Position numbers and translations under genes: made by a program. 64,000 nt of DNA from Acidimicrobiaceae bacterium. GTDB taxonomy: Bacteria > Actinomycetota > Acidimicrobiia > Acidimicrobiales > UBA8592. Position 1 is the first letter of the stretch; every line of letters starts with the position of its first letter. The DNA is taken from NCBI GenBank assembly GCA_024641655.1, contig JAHECR010000015.1:1-64000 (forward strand), read 5' to 3'. Shown here in pieces: positions 42,615-50,734 of this stretch. Below the pieces are notes generated by a model, which was not told the origin of the DNA, did no database searches, and worked only from the letters and a program-made list of their open reading frames with translations.

Positions 42615-43769
42615 TCACGCACGCGGTTCGAGGACCAGGCGTCCGGCATCGAAGGCGAGCGTCGCGTCACCGCCCACGAGACGGCGCACCGGCTCACCCA
42701 CCTCGGCGGCCCGCCAGCCCTCGGCCAGACGGGCTTCGGGGTCCTGGCGCAGCACCGCTTCGATGTCGGCACGGGTGCCGAGCAGCGCGGGATCGATCTC
42801 GATGTCCTGGGCATGCTGGGCCATCCAGGCCGAGACGAGGGTCACCGCGGGGCGGAGCTCTTCGAGCAGCGCCTTCTTGCCCGAGCGTTCGGGCAGCTCG
42901 ACGGTGCGCTCGAGCCCGGCTTCGATGACCCCGAGCAGCGCTTGGCCGTGCTCGCCTTTCACATGGCGATCATCGATGCCACGTACTTTGCGCAGCTCGT
43001 CGATCGAGGTCGGTGGCCGCTGCGCAATTCCCACGACGCCGAGATCGGGCAGGATGAATCGGGGTGGCTGGTCGAGTTCCTGCGCCCGGAGCTCTCGCCA
43101 CTCCGCGACGGCTTGCGCAACGCCGCGGGAGCGGCGGCCCAGGTGGCGAGTTTCCTTGATCTTCAGCCACGCGGTCGCGGGGTCGCGCTCGACGCGATCG
43201 TGTGCGAGGACCCGGGCACACTCGTCTTCTGCCCAGGAGAGCCGACCGCGTGCGGCCAGGTCCGTCTCCAGGATTCGATGGATCTCGAGGAGGTGCTCGA
43301 CGTCGGAGGCGGCGTATTCGAGCTGGGTGTCCGACAGCGGCCTGCGGAGCCAGTCGGTGAGCCGATCGCCTTTCGGGAGGCGAATGCCGAGGAGTTTGTC
43401 GTGCAACGCTGCGAGCGACGGGCTCCGCATGCCGGTGAAACCGGCGGCGATCTGGGTGTCGAAGATCCTCCCGGGAACGGTGCCACATCCACGAGCCATC
43501 ACCTCGAGGTCCTGCGCGCACGCGTGCATCACCGCCAGGCCGGGGCCGTCGAGGACCTCGGCGAACGGCCCGAGCGACACTGCGAGGGGGTCGACCAACG
43601 CCACCCCCCGACCCCAGTTGATCTGGACGAGGGCGACTTTCGGGTAGTAGGTCCGTTCCCGGTGGAACTCGGTGTCGACGGCGTAGACCGGTGCCTGCGC
43701 GGTCTCGGCGATGACCTCTGCGAAATCCTCGTCGGTGTCGACGTAACGGAACGTAGCCTCGTCGGTCAT
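42615..43769 (-). CDS. rnd: Ribonuclease D
   Basis: A 384-residue 3'-5' exonuclease for RNA (tRNA and other stable RNA 3' ends). The DEDD catalytic motifs are visible as VDTEFHRERTYYPKVALVQ (Exo I, near residue 30), HACAQDLEVMARGCG (Exo II) and DTQLEYAASDVEHLLEI (Exo III, DEDDy Tyr). One HRDC-type helical region follows (about 210-290, LRELRAQELD, RKVRGIDDRHV) with a second divergent one towards the C-terminus. I chose ATG 43769, as the upstream in-frame codons to 43865 overlap the next gene's end region. It has no strong ribosome site. Confidence 0.93.
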   Translation of the reverse strand: MTDEATFRYVDTDEDFAEVIAETAQAPVYAVDTEFHRERTYYPKVALVQINWGRGVALVDPLAVSLGPFAEVLDGPGLAVMHACAQDLEVMARGCGTVPGRIFDTQIAAGFTGMRSPSLAALHDKLLGIRLPKGDRLTDWLRRPLSDTQLEYAASDVEHLLEIHRILETDLAARGRLSWAEDECARVLAHDRVERDPATAWLKIKETRHLGRRSRGVAQAVAEWRELRAQELDQPPRFILPDLGVVGIAQRPPTSIDELRKVRGIDDRHVKGEHGQALLGVIEAGLERTVELPERSGKKALLEELRPAVTLVSAWMAQHAQDIEIDPALLGTRADIEAVLRQDPEARLAEGWRAAEVGEPVRRLVGGDATLAFDAGRLVLEPRA

Positions 43770-43803
43770 GGCGACTGGTCCGCAGCCCTGGTGGCCGGAG
43801 CCC

Positions 43804-44127
43804 TCACGAACCCTGCAGCCCGGTCTCGACCGGGTGACCACCAGCCACCCAGGCCTTGGTGCCACCCGCGATGTTCACCACGTCGAGACCCTGACCGGAG
43901 AGAAACTCCGCGGCGCGCATCGATCGGCCGCCGACCGCGCAGATGAGGTGGATGGTGCGATCCGTGGGGAAGTCGTCGAGGCGGTCGGCAACAGTGGCCA
44001 ACGGGACCAGCAGCGCGCCCGGTACGTGACCGTCGACGTACTCCGCGAACTCGCGGACATCGACCAGATACACGTGCTCAGGCCCGACCTCCTGCAGTTC
44101 CTCGACGTCGATCTCGCGTAGCGGCAA
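43804..44127 (-). CDS. Single-domain rhodanese
   Basis: A 107-residue rhodanese-fold protein that would move a sulfane sulfur through Cys63 in HLICAVGGRS. The structure motif LVDVREFAEYVDGHVPGA and the end GGTKAWVAGGHPVETG are typical. The usual CRSGxRS active loop is CAVGGRS, one residue altered. I place the start at TTG 44127 with AGAAGG nine bases upstream, because no ATG or GTG lies close to the domain; GTG 44235 is the next upstream possibility and would add 36 residues. It lies 34 bases from rnd. Confidence 0.8.
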   Translation of the reverse strand: MPLREIDVEELQEVGPEHVYLVDVREFAEYVDGHVPGALLVPLATVADRLDDFPTDRTIHLICAVGGRSMRAAEFLSGQGLDVVNIAGGTKAWVAGGHPVETGLQGS

Positions 44128-44254
44128 CCGGACAACCCTTCTCTCGAACTGGCCCGAGCGTAGTTGCCGCGGCGTCAGGGTGCGCGCTACAGCCGCCGAA
44201 TCCCGTCGGCCGCTGCCGGGTCCCCGGGGGCACACGGCGGGCCGCTCGGGGCAC

Positions 44255-44818
44255 TCAGGGGAGATCGGCGGGTGTGTCTGCGTCAGCGAAGTCCCCCGGG
44301 GCGAGACCCGACACCCGTACGAGCGTCAGTCCCTCCACACCCGCGACGACGGAGCGCTCCCCCGCATCGAAGCGTTGCCGGAGATGCCCGACTGCCTCAC
44401 GGCGCCAGGCCGCGTGCAAGACCTGATCGAAGCCGCCGGCAACGGGAATCGCCACGTCGGATTGTCCGAGCGCTTCGACGACCGCCCGCACGGTTGCGGC
44501 AGACGGCGTGATCAGATCGCAGGCCAAGATGACCACGACCGGGTTGCGACCGGCGTCGAGCGCGGCGACGATGCCGCCGAGCGGGCCGGCGCCGGGCGCG
44601 AAGTCCTCCACGATTTCGACCGATCGCCGCTCGGCGGCCTCGGGCGGACCGCCGACCACGACGAGCTGGGAGGCACCCGCCTCGATCAAGGCGTCGATCG
44701 CCAACTCGACGAGTCGTCGGCCGTCGGGGAGCTCGATGGTGGCCTTGTCGCGCCCCATTCGACGCGACGCTCCACCTGCGAGCACCGCGCCGGTGAACTG
44801 CGGCAGGGACGGGGACAC
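44255..44818 (-). CDS. mobA: Molybdenum cofactor guanylyltransferase-like (MobA) nucleotidyltransferase
   Basis: A 187-residue NTP-transferase that would transfer GMP to molybdopterin, or a related nucleotidyl transfer. The N-terminal GAVLAGGASRRMGRDKA is the characteristic nucleotide loop, and GPLGGIVAAL and the metal-binding Asp in ILACDLITP are present. No other molybdenum gene is near, so a MobA-like role in another pathway remains possible. The start is GTG 44818, as the upstream in-frame codons overlap the DUF3151 gene. It is 22 bases after that gene, in the same direction. Confidence 0.8.
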   Translation of the reverse strand: MSPSLPQFTGAVLAGGASRRMGRDKATIELPDGRRLVELAIDALIEAGASQLVVVGGPPEAAERRSVEIVEDFAPGAGPLGGIVAALDAGRNPVVVILACDLITPSAATVRAVVEALGQSDVAIPVAGGFDQVLHAAWRREAVGHLRQRFDAGERSVVAGVEGLTLVRVSGLAPGDFADADTPADLP

Positions 44819-44840
44819 GCGCTGGCGCCGGAACCGGCTC

Positions 44841-45287
44841 TCAGCGCTCAGCGAGTTCCGGGGGAGGCCACGACGGATCGAGCTGGCGGAGGAACATCGC
44901 GCAGCGTTCGTCCTCGTCGCGCTCACCGATGGCCGCGGCCATGCGTTGGAGACCGTCGAGGGCCCGGAGGAACCCCCGATTGCCGCGATGGCGCCACCGA
45001 ACGAATCCCGAGCCCCGCCAGCCGTTGTGACGGAGGCGGTCCAGGCCGCGGTGGTAGCCCACGCGATAGGCGGCGTAGGCATCGATGCGACTGGGCGCGA
45101 GGTCACCGAGAATCGCCCATCCTTCGAGACACGTAGGGTGATCGGCCACGATGTCGGCGACCACCCGACGGCGCTCGGCCGTATCGGTGATCGTCCCCGC
45201 GGCGGCCAAGCGCTCGAGGACGTCGGCGGGCTCGTCGGGCAGGATCGTGTCGGGTGGGCCATTGCGGCTGATGAACACGTCGGACAT
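44841..45287 (-). CDS. DUF3151-family protein
   Basis: A 148-residue protein of a conserved actinobacterial family of unknown function. It is recognised by DAYAAYRVGYHRGLDRLRHNGWRGSG and PNRGFLRAL-like NRGFLRALDGLQRMAAAIGE (about residues 68-120), followed by DERCAMFLRQLDP. It is mostly helical with no signal or membrane segment. ATG 45287 lies six bases after TAGCCT (45294-45299), so it is probably transcribed from its own leaderless promoter, nine bases after the hydrolase stop. Confidence 0.8.
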   Translation of the reverse strand: MSDVFISRNGPPDTILPDEPADVLERLAAAGTITDTAERRRVVADIVADHPTCLEGWAILGDLAPSRIDAYAAYRVGYHRGLDRLRHNGWRGSGFVRWRHRGNRGFLRALDGLQRMAAAIGERDEDERCAMFLRQLDPSWPPPELAER

Positions 45288-45293
45288 GCCCCG

Positions 45294-45299
45294 AGGCTA
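45294..45299 (-). promoter_or_regulatory. -10 box TAGCCT of the DUF3151 gene, leaderless spacing
   Basis: TAGCCT on the minus strand precedes ATG 45287 by exactly six bases, although the upstream hydrolase gene ends within it. Confidence 0.4.
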
Positions 45300-46049
45300 G
45301 TGGCGCGTTGCGGCCACGAGGTCGACGATCCACCGGGCGAAGCGATCGGGATGACGGAGATGGATCCCGTGACCGGCCCCCTCGATGTGGTCGACCCGAC
45401 TGTCGGGGAGCAGCCCGGCGAGGCGGCGGGCGCCGGGCCGGTACCGGCCGGTGCCATCGTCTCCGTGTGCGATCCACACGGGCTGCAGCACCTGAGCGGG
45501 AGACATCCCGGGGCCCTCGGCGGCCATGATCAGATCAGCGATGATGGCTGCACCCTCGGCTCGGCGCGCCGCTCGGACCGGCTCAGGCGATCTCCTCCAC
45601 GCACGCGCTCCCACCGTCGCGACGAAGAACGCCTCGGCTACCTGATCGGGCGGTCGGCTGATGTCGACGATGGGTCCCAGTGGGTCCACGCCCTCGACCC
45701 AACCGACGGGCGGTTCGTACAGTCCGAGCGCCTCCACAAGGTCGGGCCGCTCTGCGGCGGCGCGCAACGCAACCAGGCCGCCGAAGCTGTGACCGATCAC
45801 GACACACCGGCGGTCACCCATCACCGCGACGGCGTCCCCTGCGTGTCGCGAGAGGTCATCTGCAGGCCCGAGGCCCACCGAATCGCCGTACCCGCGCCTA
45901 TCGAAGCTCACGACATCGAAACCCGACAGCCGCCGCATCGTTCGTCGGAAGCTCGACGCCCGGTCCATCACGCCATGGATGAGCATCACCAGGGGGCCGT
46001 CGCCGTCACCTGTCCCCGATCGCGCAACCACGAGCCCCGGCGGGATCAC
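45297..46049 (-). CDS. Alpha/beta hydrolase
   Basis: A 250-residue alpha/beta hydrolase. The nucleophile Ser is in GHSFGG (near residue 87), the oxyanion region is MLIHGVMD near residue 23, and the catalytic His is in GAGHGIHL (about residue 227). The central lid region is short. The start GTG 46049 overlaps the pyk stop as GTGA, so it is translationally coupled to pyruvate kinase. The substrate cannot be deduced; epoxide or ester hydrolysis and haloperoxidase-like reactions are all compatible with the fold. Confidence 0.85.
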   Translation of the reverse strand: MIPPGLVVARSGTGDGDGPLVMLIHGVMDRASSFRRTMRRLSGFDVVSFDRRGYGDSVGLGPADDLSRHAGDAVAVMGDRRCVVIGHSFGGLVALRAAAERPDLVEALGLYEPPVGWVEGVDPLGPIVDISRPPDQVAEAFFVATVGARAWRRSPEPVRAARRAEGAAIIADLIMAAEGPGMSPAQVLQPVWIAHGDDGTGRYRPGARRLAGLLPDSRVDHIEGAGHGIHLRHPDRFARWIVDLVAATRH

Positions 46050-47476
46050 GGCACGCGCATGATCCGCAGCACGTCGGTCGAGCGGGAATCACCGGTCATG
46101 CCGGCCAACGCCCCGATGAGATCTCCGGAGCGGAGCAGGCCTTGTTCGCGCGCGTGGGTGACGGCCTTGTTGACCCGGAACTCGTAGGACCACTCCGGGT
46201 CGATGCGAACCGGGGTGACGCCCCAGCTCAGGGTCAGCTGCTGGGCCGTGCGCTCGGAGGTCGTCATGCCCAAGATGGGCATGGGCGGCCGGAATCGTGC
46301 CATCGACCGGACGGTGAAGCCCGAACCCGAGATGCAGACGAGCGCAGCCAGGTCGAGCTGTCGAGCAGCACGCCAAGTGGCCAGCGTCATGGCGTCGGTG
46401 ATGGCAGCCGCTTCGACGTCGTCGGCCTCGTGACGAAGCTTGGCGAGGCGCTCACCCCAACCGTCGTAGTCGAATTCCTCGTCGGCGCGGTCGGCGATGC
46501 GCGCCATCGTGGCGACCGCAGCGACCGGGTAGTCGCCGATTGCCGTCTCGCCCGAGAGCATCACCGCCGACGTGCCGTCGAACACCGCGTTGGCCACGTC
46601 GGAGGCCTCGGCCCGAGTGGGCGTCGGGGTGTGGATCATCGAGTCGAGCATCTGGGTCGCGGTGATGACCGGTCGGCCTGCCGCGACGCACGCAGCGATG
46701 ATCCGCTTCTGGAGGTGCGGCAACTCCGCGAGATCGCACTCGGTGCCGAGATCGCCACGAGCGACCATGACCGCTGCCGAGGCGTCGATGATGCCCGCCA
46801 GGTTGTCGATGGCGGCTCGGGTCTCGATCTTCGCGATGACGAGGGGGCCACGGGGGTGCGGCTCGGTTCCGACGCGACGGACGTCGTGCGCGGAACGGAC
46901 ATAGGACAGCGCGACCATATCGACGCCCTCGTCGACGAACGCGTCGAGCTTCTGCAGATCGTCGGTGGTGGGCGTGGTGAGGCTGAGGCGCTCCGACGGG
47001 ATGCGCATACCCGGTCGACCCTTCAGGACACCACCGGTGGTGACCGTGGCGAGGGCGGCATCGCCGGTGATCTCATCGACTCGGACCGCGACCTGACCGT
47101 CACCGAAGGGAAGTACGTCGCCAGGGCGCAGGTCGGCGAGGGTGTTGTCGTACTCGATCTCCACCACCTGCCCGTTGGACCCCGTGTAGCCCGGGACGAT
47201 CTTGATGCGAGAGCCGTCGACGAGCGCTGCACCCTCTTCGGGAAAGCTTGCGGCGCGGATCTTCGGGCCGGGCAGGTCGACCATGATCCCGACTCGCCGA
47301 CCGGAATCCGCGGCCACCTTTCGGATGCGGCGGTAACGCTCGATCGAGTCGTCGAGCGACCCGTGAGCGAGGCCCAGCCGCGCCACGTCCATGCCCGCAT
47401 CGACGATCTTGCGCAGGGTGGATTCGGACTCGCTCGCCGGGCCAATCGTGGCGATGATTTTCGTGCGTCGTTCCAT
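46046..47476 (-). CDS. pyk: Pyruvate kinase, K+-independent type
   Basis: A 476-residue glycolytic enzyme that makes pyruvate and ATP from phosphoenolpyruvate and ADP. Catalytic-site blocks are intact: PLVIAKIETRAAIDN, VARGDLGTE, and ATQMLDSM...PTRAEASDVANAV. The potassium pocket is not. The usual Asn-x-Ser is Gly35-x-Ala37 in ARLGLAHG. Asp67 stays, and the following Thr is Leu68. The position that is Glu117 in the K+-dependent rabbit enzyme is Lys72 (GPKIR). A Lys there is known to give K+ independence. It starts at ATG 47476 with TACCGT eight bases upstream. The C-terminal domain is complete. Confidence 0.93.
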   Translation of the reverse strand: MERRTKIIATIGPASESESTLRKIVDAGMDVARLGLAHGSLDDSIERYRRIRKVAADSGRRVGIMVDLPGPKIRAASFPEEGAALVDGSRIKIVPGYTGSNGQVVEIEYDNTLADLRPGDVLPFGDGQVAVRVDEITGDAALATVTTGGVLKGRPGMRIPSERLSLTTPTTDDLQKLDAFVDEGVDMVALSYVRSAHDVRRVGTEPHPRGPLVIAKIETRAAIDNLAGIIDASAAVMVARGDLGTECDLAELPHLQKRIIAACVAAGRPVITATQMLDSMIHTPTPTRAEASDVANAVFDGTSAVMLSGETAIGDYPVAAVATMARIADRADEEFDYDGWGERLAKLRHEADDVEAAAITDAMTLATWRAARQLDLAALVCISGSGFTVRSMARFRPPMPILGMTTSERTAQQLTLSWGVTPVRIDPEWSYEFRVNKAVTHAREQGLLRSGDLIGALAGMTGDSRSTDVLRIMRVP

Positions 47477-47594
47477 TGCGGACCACGGTATCGGTATCGG
47501 CTCGCGCCACAGCCGATGATCCTCACGTCGTCTCGCCGCACCTGCGGTGCCGCGAACGCCGTTGTGACTTCACCGGCGTTTCACCGACCTCAAC

Positions 47595-47600
47595 TAGGCT
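47595..47600 (+). promoter_or_regulatory. -10 box TAGGCT of the GDPD gene, leaderless spacing
   Basis: TAGGCT is followed by seven bases and ATG 47608, with no ribosome site in between. Confidence 0.5.
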
Positions 47601-47607
47601 TGCCACC

Positions 47608-48366
47608 ATGACGAGCTGGGCCTTCCTGGACCACGCCGGGCCCCTCGCGATCGCGCACCGGGGCGGGGCGCTCGACGCCCTGGAGAACTCGCTCGAGGCC
47701 TTTGCCGCTGCTGCGGCTATGGGATATCGCTACGTGGAGACCGACGTGCACTGCACCGTCGACGGCCACGTCGTGGCCTTCCACGATGATCGCCTCGACC
47801 GTGTCACCGACCGGACCGGACGGCTGGACCGCCTTCCGCTCTCCGAGGTGCGTCGCGCCCGCATCGGCGGATCGGCGCGCGTCCCCCTCCTCGAGGAACT
47901 CCTGGAGGAGCTGCCCGACGTGCGGTTCGCGATCGATCCCAAACACAACACCGTGGTCGAGCCGCTGGCCCGGCTCATCGCCCGGATGGGGGCGATCGAT
48001 CGGGTCTGCATCGGCTCGTTCTCCTCGCGGCGCATCGAGCGCGCCGTCTCGCTGCTCGGGCCGCGGCTGTGCACCGGCATGGGCCCACGTTCGGTTGCAC
48101 GCCTCTGGAGTGGCGTGGGCCTGCGCTCAACGCACTCCGTGGCCGGGGTCTGTGCACAGGTACCCACTCGCCGCGCCGGCGTGGAGATCGTGACCGAGCG
48201 ATTCGTCGAACGAGCCCATGCGCTCGGCAAGGTCGTGCACGTGTGGGTCGTCGACGATGCGGTGGAGACCGAACGGCTCCTCGATCTCGGCGTCGACGGC
48301 GTGATGACCGACCGACCGAGCATGCTCCGCGACGTGATGGTGGCCCGGGGTCACTGGGTCGCGTGA
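47608..48366 (+). CDS. Glycerophosphodiester phosphodiesterase
   Basis: A 252-residue GDPD that splits glycerophosphodiesters into glycerol 3-phosphate and an alcohol. The catalytic set is complete: AHRGG (residues 15-19), ENS near residue 27, ETDVH for the metal ligands, and FHDDRLDRVTD. FAIDPK and the C-terminal GVDGVMTDRPSML are as in the family. No signal peptide is present, so it acts in the cytosol. I chose ATG 47608 over an in-frame start at 47476 because the leaderless -10 spacing fits and the extra codons overlap the pyk start. Confidence 0.9.
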   Translation: MTSWAFLDHAGPLAIAHRGGALDALENSLEAFAAAAAMGYRYVETDVHCTVDGHVVAFHDDRLDRVTDRTGRLDRLPLSEVRRARIGGSARVPLLEELLEELPDVRFAIDPKHNTVVEPLARLIARMGAIDRVCIGSFSSRRIERAVSLLGPRLCTGMGPRSVARLWSGVGLRSTHSVAGVCAQVPTRRAGVEIVTERFVERAHALGKVVHVWVVDDAVETERLLDLGVDGVMTDRPSMLRDVMVARGHWVA

Positions 48367-48421
48367 CGCCGCGCCCGCGTTGACGGGCCGGGCACTTCGG
48401 GGCTCCCGGCCGGCTGACATC

Positions 48422-48430
48422 TGTGGACGA
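48422..48430 (-). promoter_or_regulatory. DnaA-box-like motif TCGTCCACA
   Basis: One mismatch to TTGTCCACA. A second weaker copy (TCGCCCACA) follows at 48433-48441 in the same orientation, giving a tandem pair spaced 11 bases. Confidence 0.35.
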
Positions 48431-49034
48431 CCTGTGGGCGAACCAGGTCGAATCTGGGGATTTCCCCGGTATCGGTCGGATAACCCTGGGGATTTCCCAA
48501 AGGCCCTTGACCAGGGCTTTCGGCGGCGCGAAGGTGACGACACGCCAGCGACAACGGCAGGCAAGACAACCTCGCAGAGAACCCAGCGGATGCGGTGGCA
48601 GCATCGACACCCGGGACGGAACGAGCGGGACCATTGCTCTTGCTTGTGCGGCCGCTGGAACAGGTTCAGTGGCGGGTGGCGCATTCGTGTGGCACCCAGC
48701 CCGGCAAGAGTCGGACTCCGGTCCGGTTCCGGTCGGGACTGTCACGTGGGAAGGTCGGCCTCCGGGTTCGGCACGAGCACGGGGCAGCCGCATCCACTCG
48801 GTCCTTCGGGTCCGGGTGGACGGGAGACGTCAGGCAATCGACGGCGGCCTTCGGGTCACGGCGGCGGCAGGGCGACCCGACGGTTCGGCGCTCTCGGGCG
48901 ACAATCGTTGTGGAACCGCCGGCAGGCGAACGGTCCCTCGGGAACAGCGCCCCCGGCACCCTGAACTGCACCGGCCCCGAAGTGCCGACCCGGTTCGCCG
49001 GGCGGCGTTCGGGGCCTTCGTGTTTTCCCGATGG

Positions 49035-49067
49035 TGTTCCTCTCGCCGGTGCTGTTCCTCTCGCCGG
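49035..49067. repeat. Direct repeat with 18-base period
   Basis: TGTTCCTCTCGCCGG occurs at 49035-49049 and again at 49053-49067, with a degenerate third part after it. The period of 18 bases would preserve a reading frame. Confidence 0.6.
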
Positions 49068-49104
49068 CGTTCTTCAGCGGACACACCGCCGCAGTCGGTC
49101 GAAG

Positions 49105-49113
49105 TTGTCCACA
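49105..49113 (+). promoter_or_regulatory. DnaA-box-like motif TTGTCCACA
   Basis: Exact match to the high-GC actinobacterial DnaA box, in the gene-free region. Confidence 0.45.
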
Positions 49114-49293
49114 GGGAGCGCCCGTGCACTCCGGGGCGCCGGCCCATCGCCACCATCGGTCCCCGGGCCGGCGCGGACGTGGTCGCGCTCGATGGGACTC
49201 AAGGGGGTAGTGTCTGCACATCCACATCATTGCCCCCATTGGCCACAGGATTTCCCCAGGATTCCCTTCTGGCTCCTCACAGGCCCCCCGACG

Positions 49294-49299
49294 TAGGTT
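49294..49299 (+). promoter_or_regulatory. -10 box TAGGTT, leaderless spacing, overlapping a DnaA-type motif
   Basis: TAGGTT is followed by seven bases and ATG 49307. The exact motif TTGTCCACA (49298-49306) overlaps the end of this box and touches the start codon. Confidence 0.5.
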
Positions 49300-49306
49300 G
49301 TCCACA

Positions 49307-49594
49307 ATGCAGGTCGACGAGCGAACTGCGACGACGTCGGGAGATGAGGCAACGATGGCCATGTTCGAGATCACGATGACCGACCGCACCACCGAGTGCC
49401 TCGTCGAGGCCGAGGCGTACCAGCAAGAGGGACCGATGACCACGTTCTTCCGCAGCGACGGCGGGCGGGGGACCCTCGACTCGTGGGCGACGCGCCTGGC
49501 CAGCTTCCGCTCCGCCGACGTCCTCATGATCCGACGCCGCAACGACTCCATGGCCGACCGTCCGATCCTCGACCTGGTCGTCAACAGCGCGTGA
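49307..49594 (+). CDS. Small protein of unknown function
   Basis: A 95-residue protein with a short beta-rich core (MAMFEITMTDRTTECLVEAEAYQQEGPMTTFFRSD in outline) and a later segment LASFRSADVLMIRR. No known motif is seen. ATG 49307 fits a leaderless transcript (TAGGTT seven bases before it). A second possibility is ATG 49355, which has GGAGATGAGG upstream and would give 79 residues; both may be used. It is the first gene to the right of the DnaA-box region. Confidence 0.6.
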   Translation: MQVDERTATTSGDEATMAMFEITMTDRTTECLVEAEAYQQEGPMTTFFRSDGGRGTLDSWATRLASFRSADVLMIRRRNDSMADRPILDLVVNSA

Positions 49595-49730
49595 GAACCG
49601 ACCAGGGTCGGCGACGGCGTCCTCCTTGCGGCCCGGTGATCCGACGACACGGGTCGGGACGGCACCTCCCGAGGTCGTGCGCTACCTTCTGCCCAGCGCA
49701 GCAACCGGTGCGGCGCTGAAGGGAGACACC

Positions 49731-50411
49731 GTGCCACCGATCGTCCTCGTCCACGGGATGGCGACCTCGAACGCCCGAACCTGGGGGGAGACCGGCTGGC
49801 TCGATCTCCTCGCCGACGCCGGCCGCGAAGTACAGCCGATCGACCTCCCCGGCCACGGAAGCGCCATGGACCTCGACGACCAGGCGGCCTACGACGACGT
49901 CGAGGGCTTCGTCCTCGACCAGTTCCCCGACGAGCCCGTCGACGCCATCGGCTTCTCGATGGGCGCGCGGATCCTGCTCGCTATCGCCGCAGCGCACCCC
50001 GAGCGCTTCCACCGGCTCATCGTCGCGGGCGTCGGGAAGAACCTCTTCGAGAGCGACCCTGAACGGGGCAAGGCGATCGCGGCAGCGATCGCCGGGGAAG
50101 AGAACCCCGAGGACCCCGAGGCCCGGCACTTCCACGCCCTCGCCGACGCACCCGACGTCAGCCGGGAGAACCTCCAACGGTTGATGCAGCGACGGGGCAC
50201 GCCGCTGACCCCGGACATGCTCGGGTCGATAACCTGCCCGGTCCTCGTCGTGCTCGGCGATCACGACTTCGCCGGTCCGGCAGACCCCCTGATCGACGCG
50301 CTCCGCGACGGGCGTCTCGTGACGCTTCGCAACGTCGACCACTTCGCCACGCCCAAGGACTTCGCCTTCATCGACGCAGGCCTGGAGTTCCTCGACGCTG
50401 CGCCGATGTGA
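49731..50411 (+). CDS. Alpha/beta hydrolase
   Basis: A 226-residue alpha/beta hydrolase. The strand IVLVHGMATSNARTW (about residues 5-19) leads to the oxyanion hole, the nucleophile Ser sits in GFSMGARI (about residue 77), the Asp is in VVLGDHDFAGPAD, and the catalytic His is in NVDHFATPKD. I chose GTG 49731, with GGGAG five bases upstream; 35 in-frame codons before it are unsupported. The stop overlaps the next gene by four bases (GTGA). The substrate is unknown. Confidence 0.85.
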   Translation: MPPIVLVHGMATSNARTWGETGWLDLLADAGREVQPIDLPGHGSAMDLDDQAAYDDVEGFVLDQFPDEPVDAIGFSMGARILLAIAAAHPERFHRLIVAGVGKNLFESDPERGKAIAAAIAGEENPEDPEARHFHALADAPDVSRENLQRLMQRRGTPLTPDMLGSITCPVLVVLGDHDFAGPADPLIDALRDGRLVTLRNVDHFATPKDFAFIDAGLEFLDAAPM

Positions 50412-50710
50412 CACCTTCGGCGGTCCTCGGTCTGCTCGATGACGCTCCGCTCGTCGTCGAACTCGTTGCCGTCGCCGTCGGGATCGTCGTCGTGAGCATC
50501 CCCCTCGCAGCTTCGATGTGGGCGTTCCTGGATTGCGCGAGGCGGCCGGCGTGGGTTTGGGCAATGGCGCGCCGCGGCCAGGTGATCTGGTTGTGCATCC
50601 TGGGCTTCGGCACGATCACCATCGTCGGCGGGCTACTGACCGCAGGCTGGTACCTCGCCCGGGTCCGTCCTGAGCTCGCCCGCGTCGAAGACGGCGACAT
50701 CGGGGCCTGA
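50408..50710 (+). CDS. DUF2516-like two-span membrane protein
   Basis: A 100-residue membrane protein with two hydrophobic helices: about residues 15-40 (VVELVAVAVGIVVVSIPLAASMWAFL) and 58-82 (VIWLCILGFGTITIVGGLLTAGWYLARV). The DCARRPAWVW loop and the VRPEL end match the actinobacterial DUF2516 family, which has no known function. GTG 50408 overlaps the hydrolase stop. It is convergent with gltD. Confidence 0.75.
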   Translation: MTPSAVLGLLDDAPLVVELVAVAVGIVVVSIPLAASMWAFLDCARRPAWVWAMARRGQVIWLCILGFGTITIVGGLLTAGWYLARVRPELARVEDGDIGA

Positions 50711-50734
50711 GCCCGCTGCACCGCTCGCGATCGG

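Larger units (their letters stand above)
48367..49306. other. Gene-free region with DnaA-box-like motifs and short repeats
   Basis: No convincing gene is seen over 940 bases; open frames across it have shadow-like composition and no motifs. It holds two exact copies of TTGTCCACA (49105-49113 and 49298-49306), the DnaA box consensus of high-GC Actinomycetota. It also holds a one-mismatch copy TTGGCCACA (49239-49247) and one on the minus strand (TCGTCCACA, 48422-48430). GGGGATTTCCC-type motifs lie near both ends (48456-48467, 48488-48498, 49248-49257). An 18-base direct repeat is at 49035-49067. This could be a replication origin or a DnaA-binding regulatory locus; dnaA and dnaN are not present here. 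Confidence 0.5.

Noticed and set aside
48367-49306. RNase P RNA, tmRNA or other stable RNA in the gene-free region
   Set aside because: The conserved signatures of these RNAs (for example the GAGGAAAGTCC core of RNase P RNA) are not present on either strand.
48423-49379. 318-codon open frame across the gene-free region
   Set aside because: Composition is of random GC-rich frame type, competing frames are equally open, and it has no start signal or motif.
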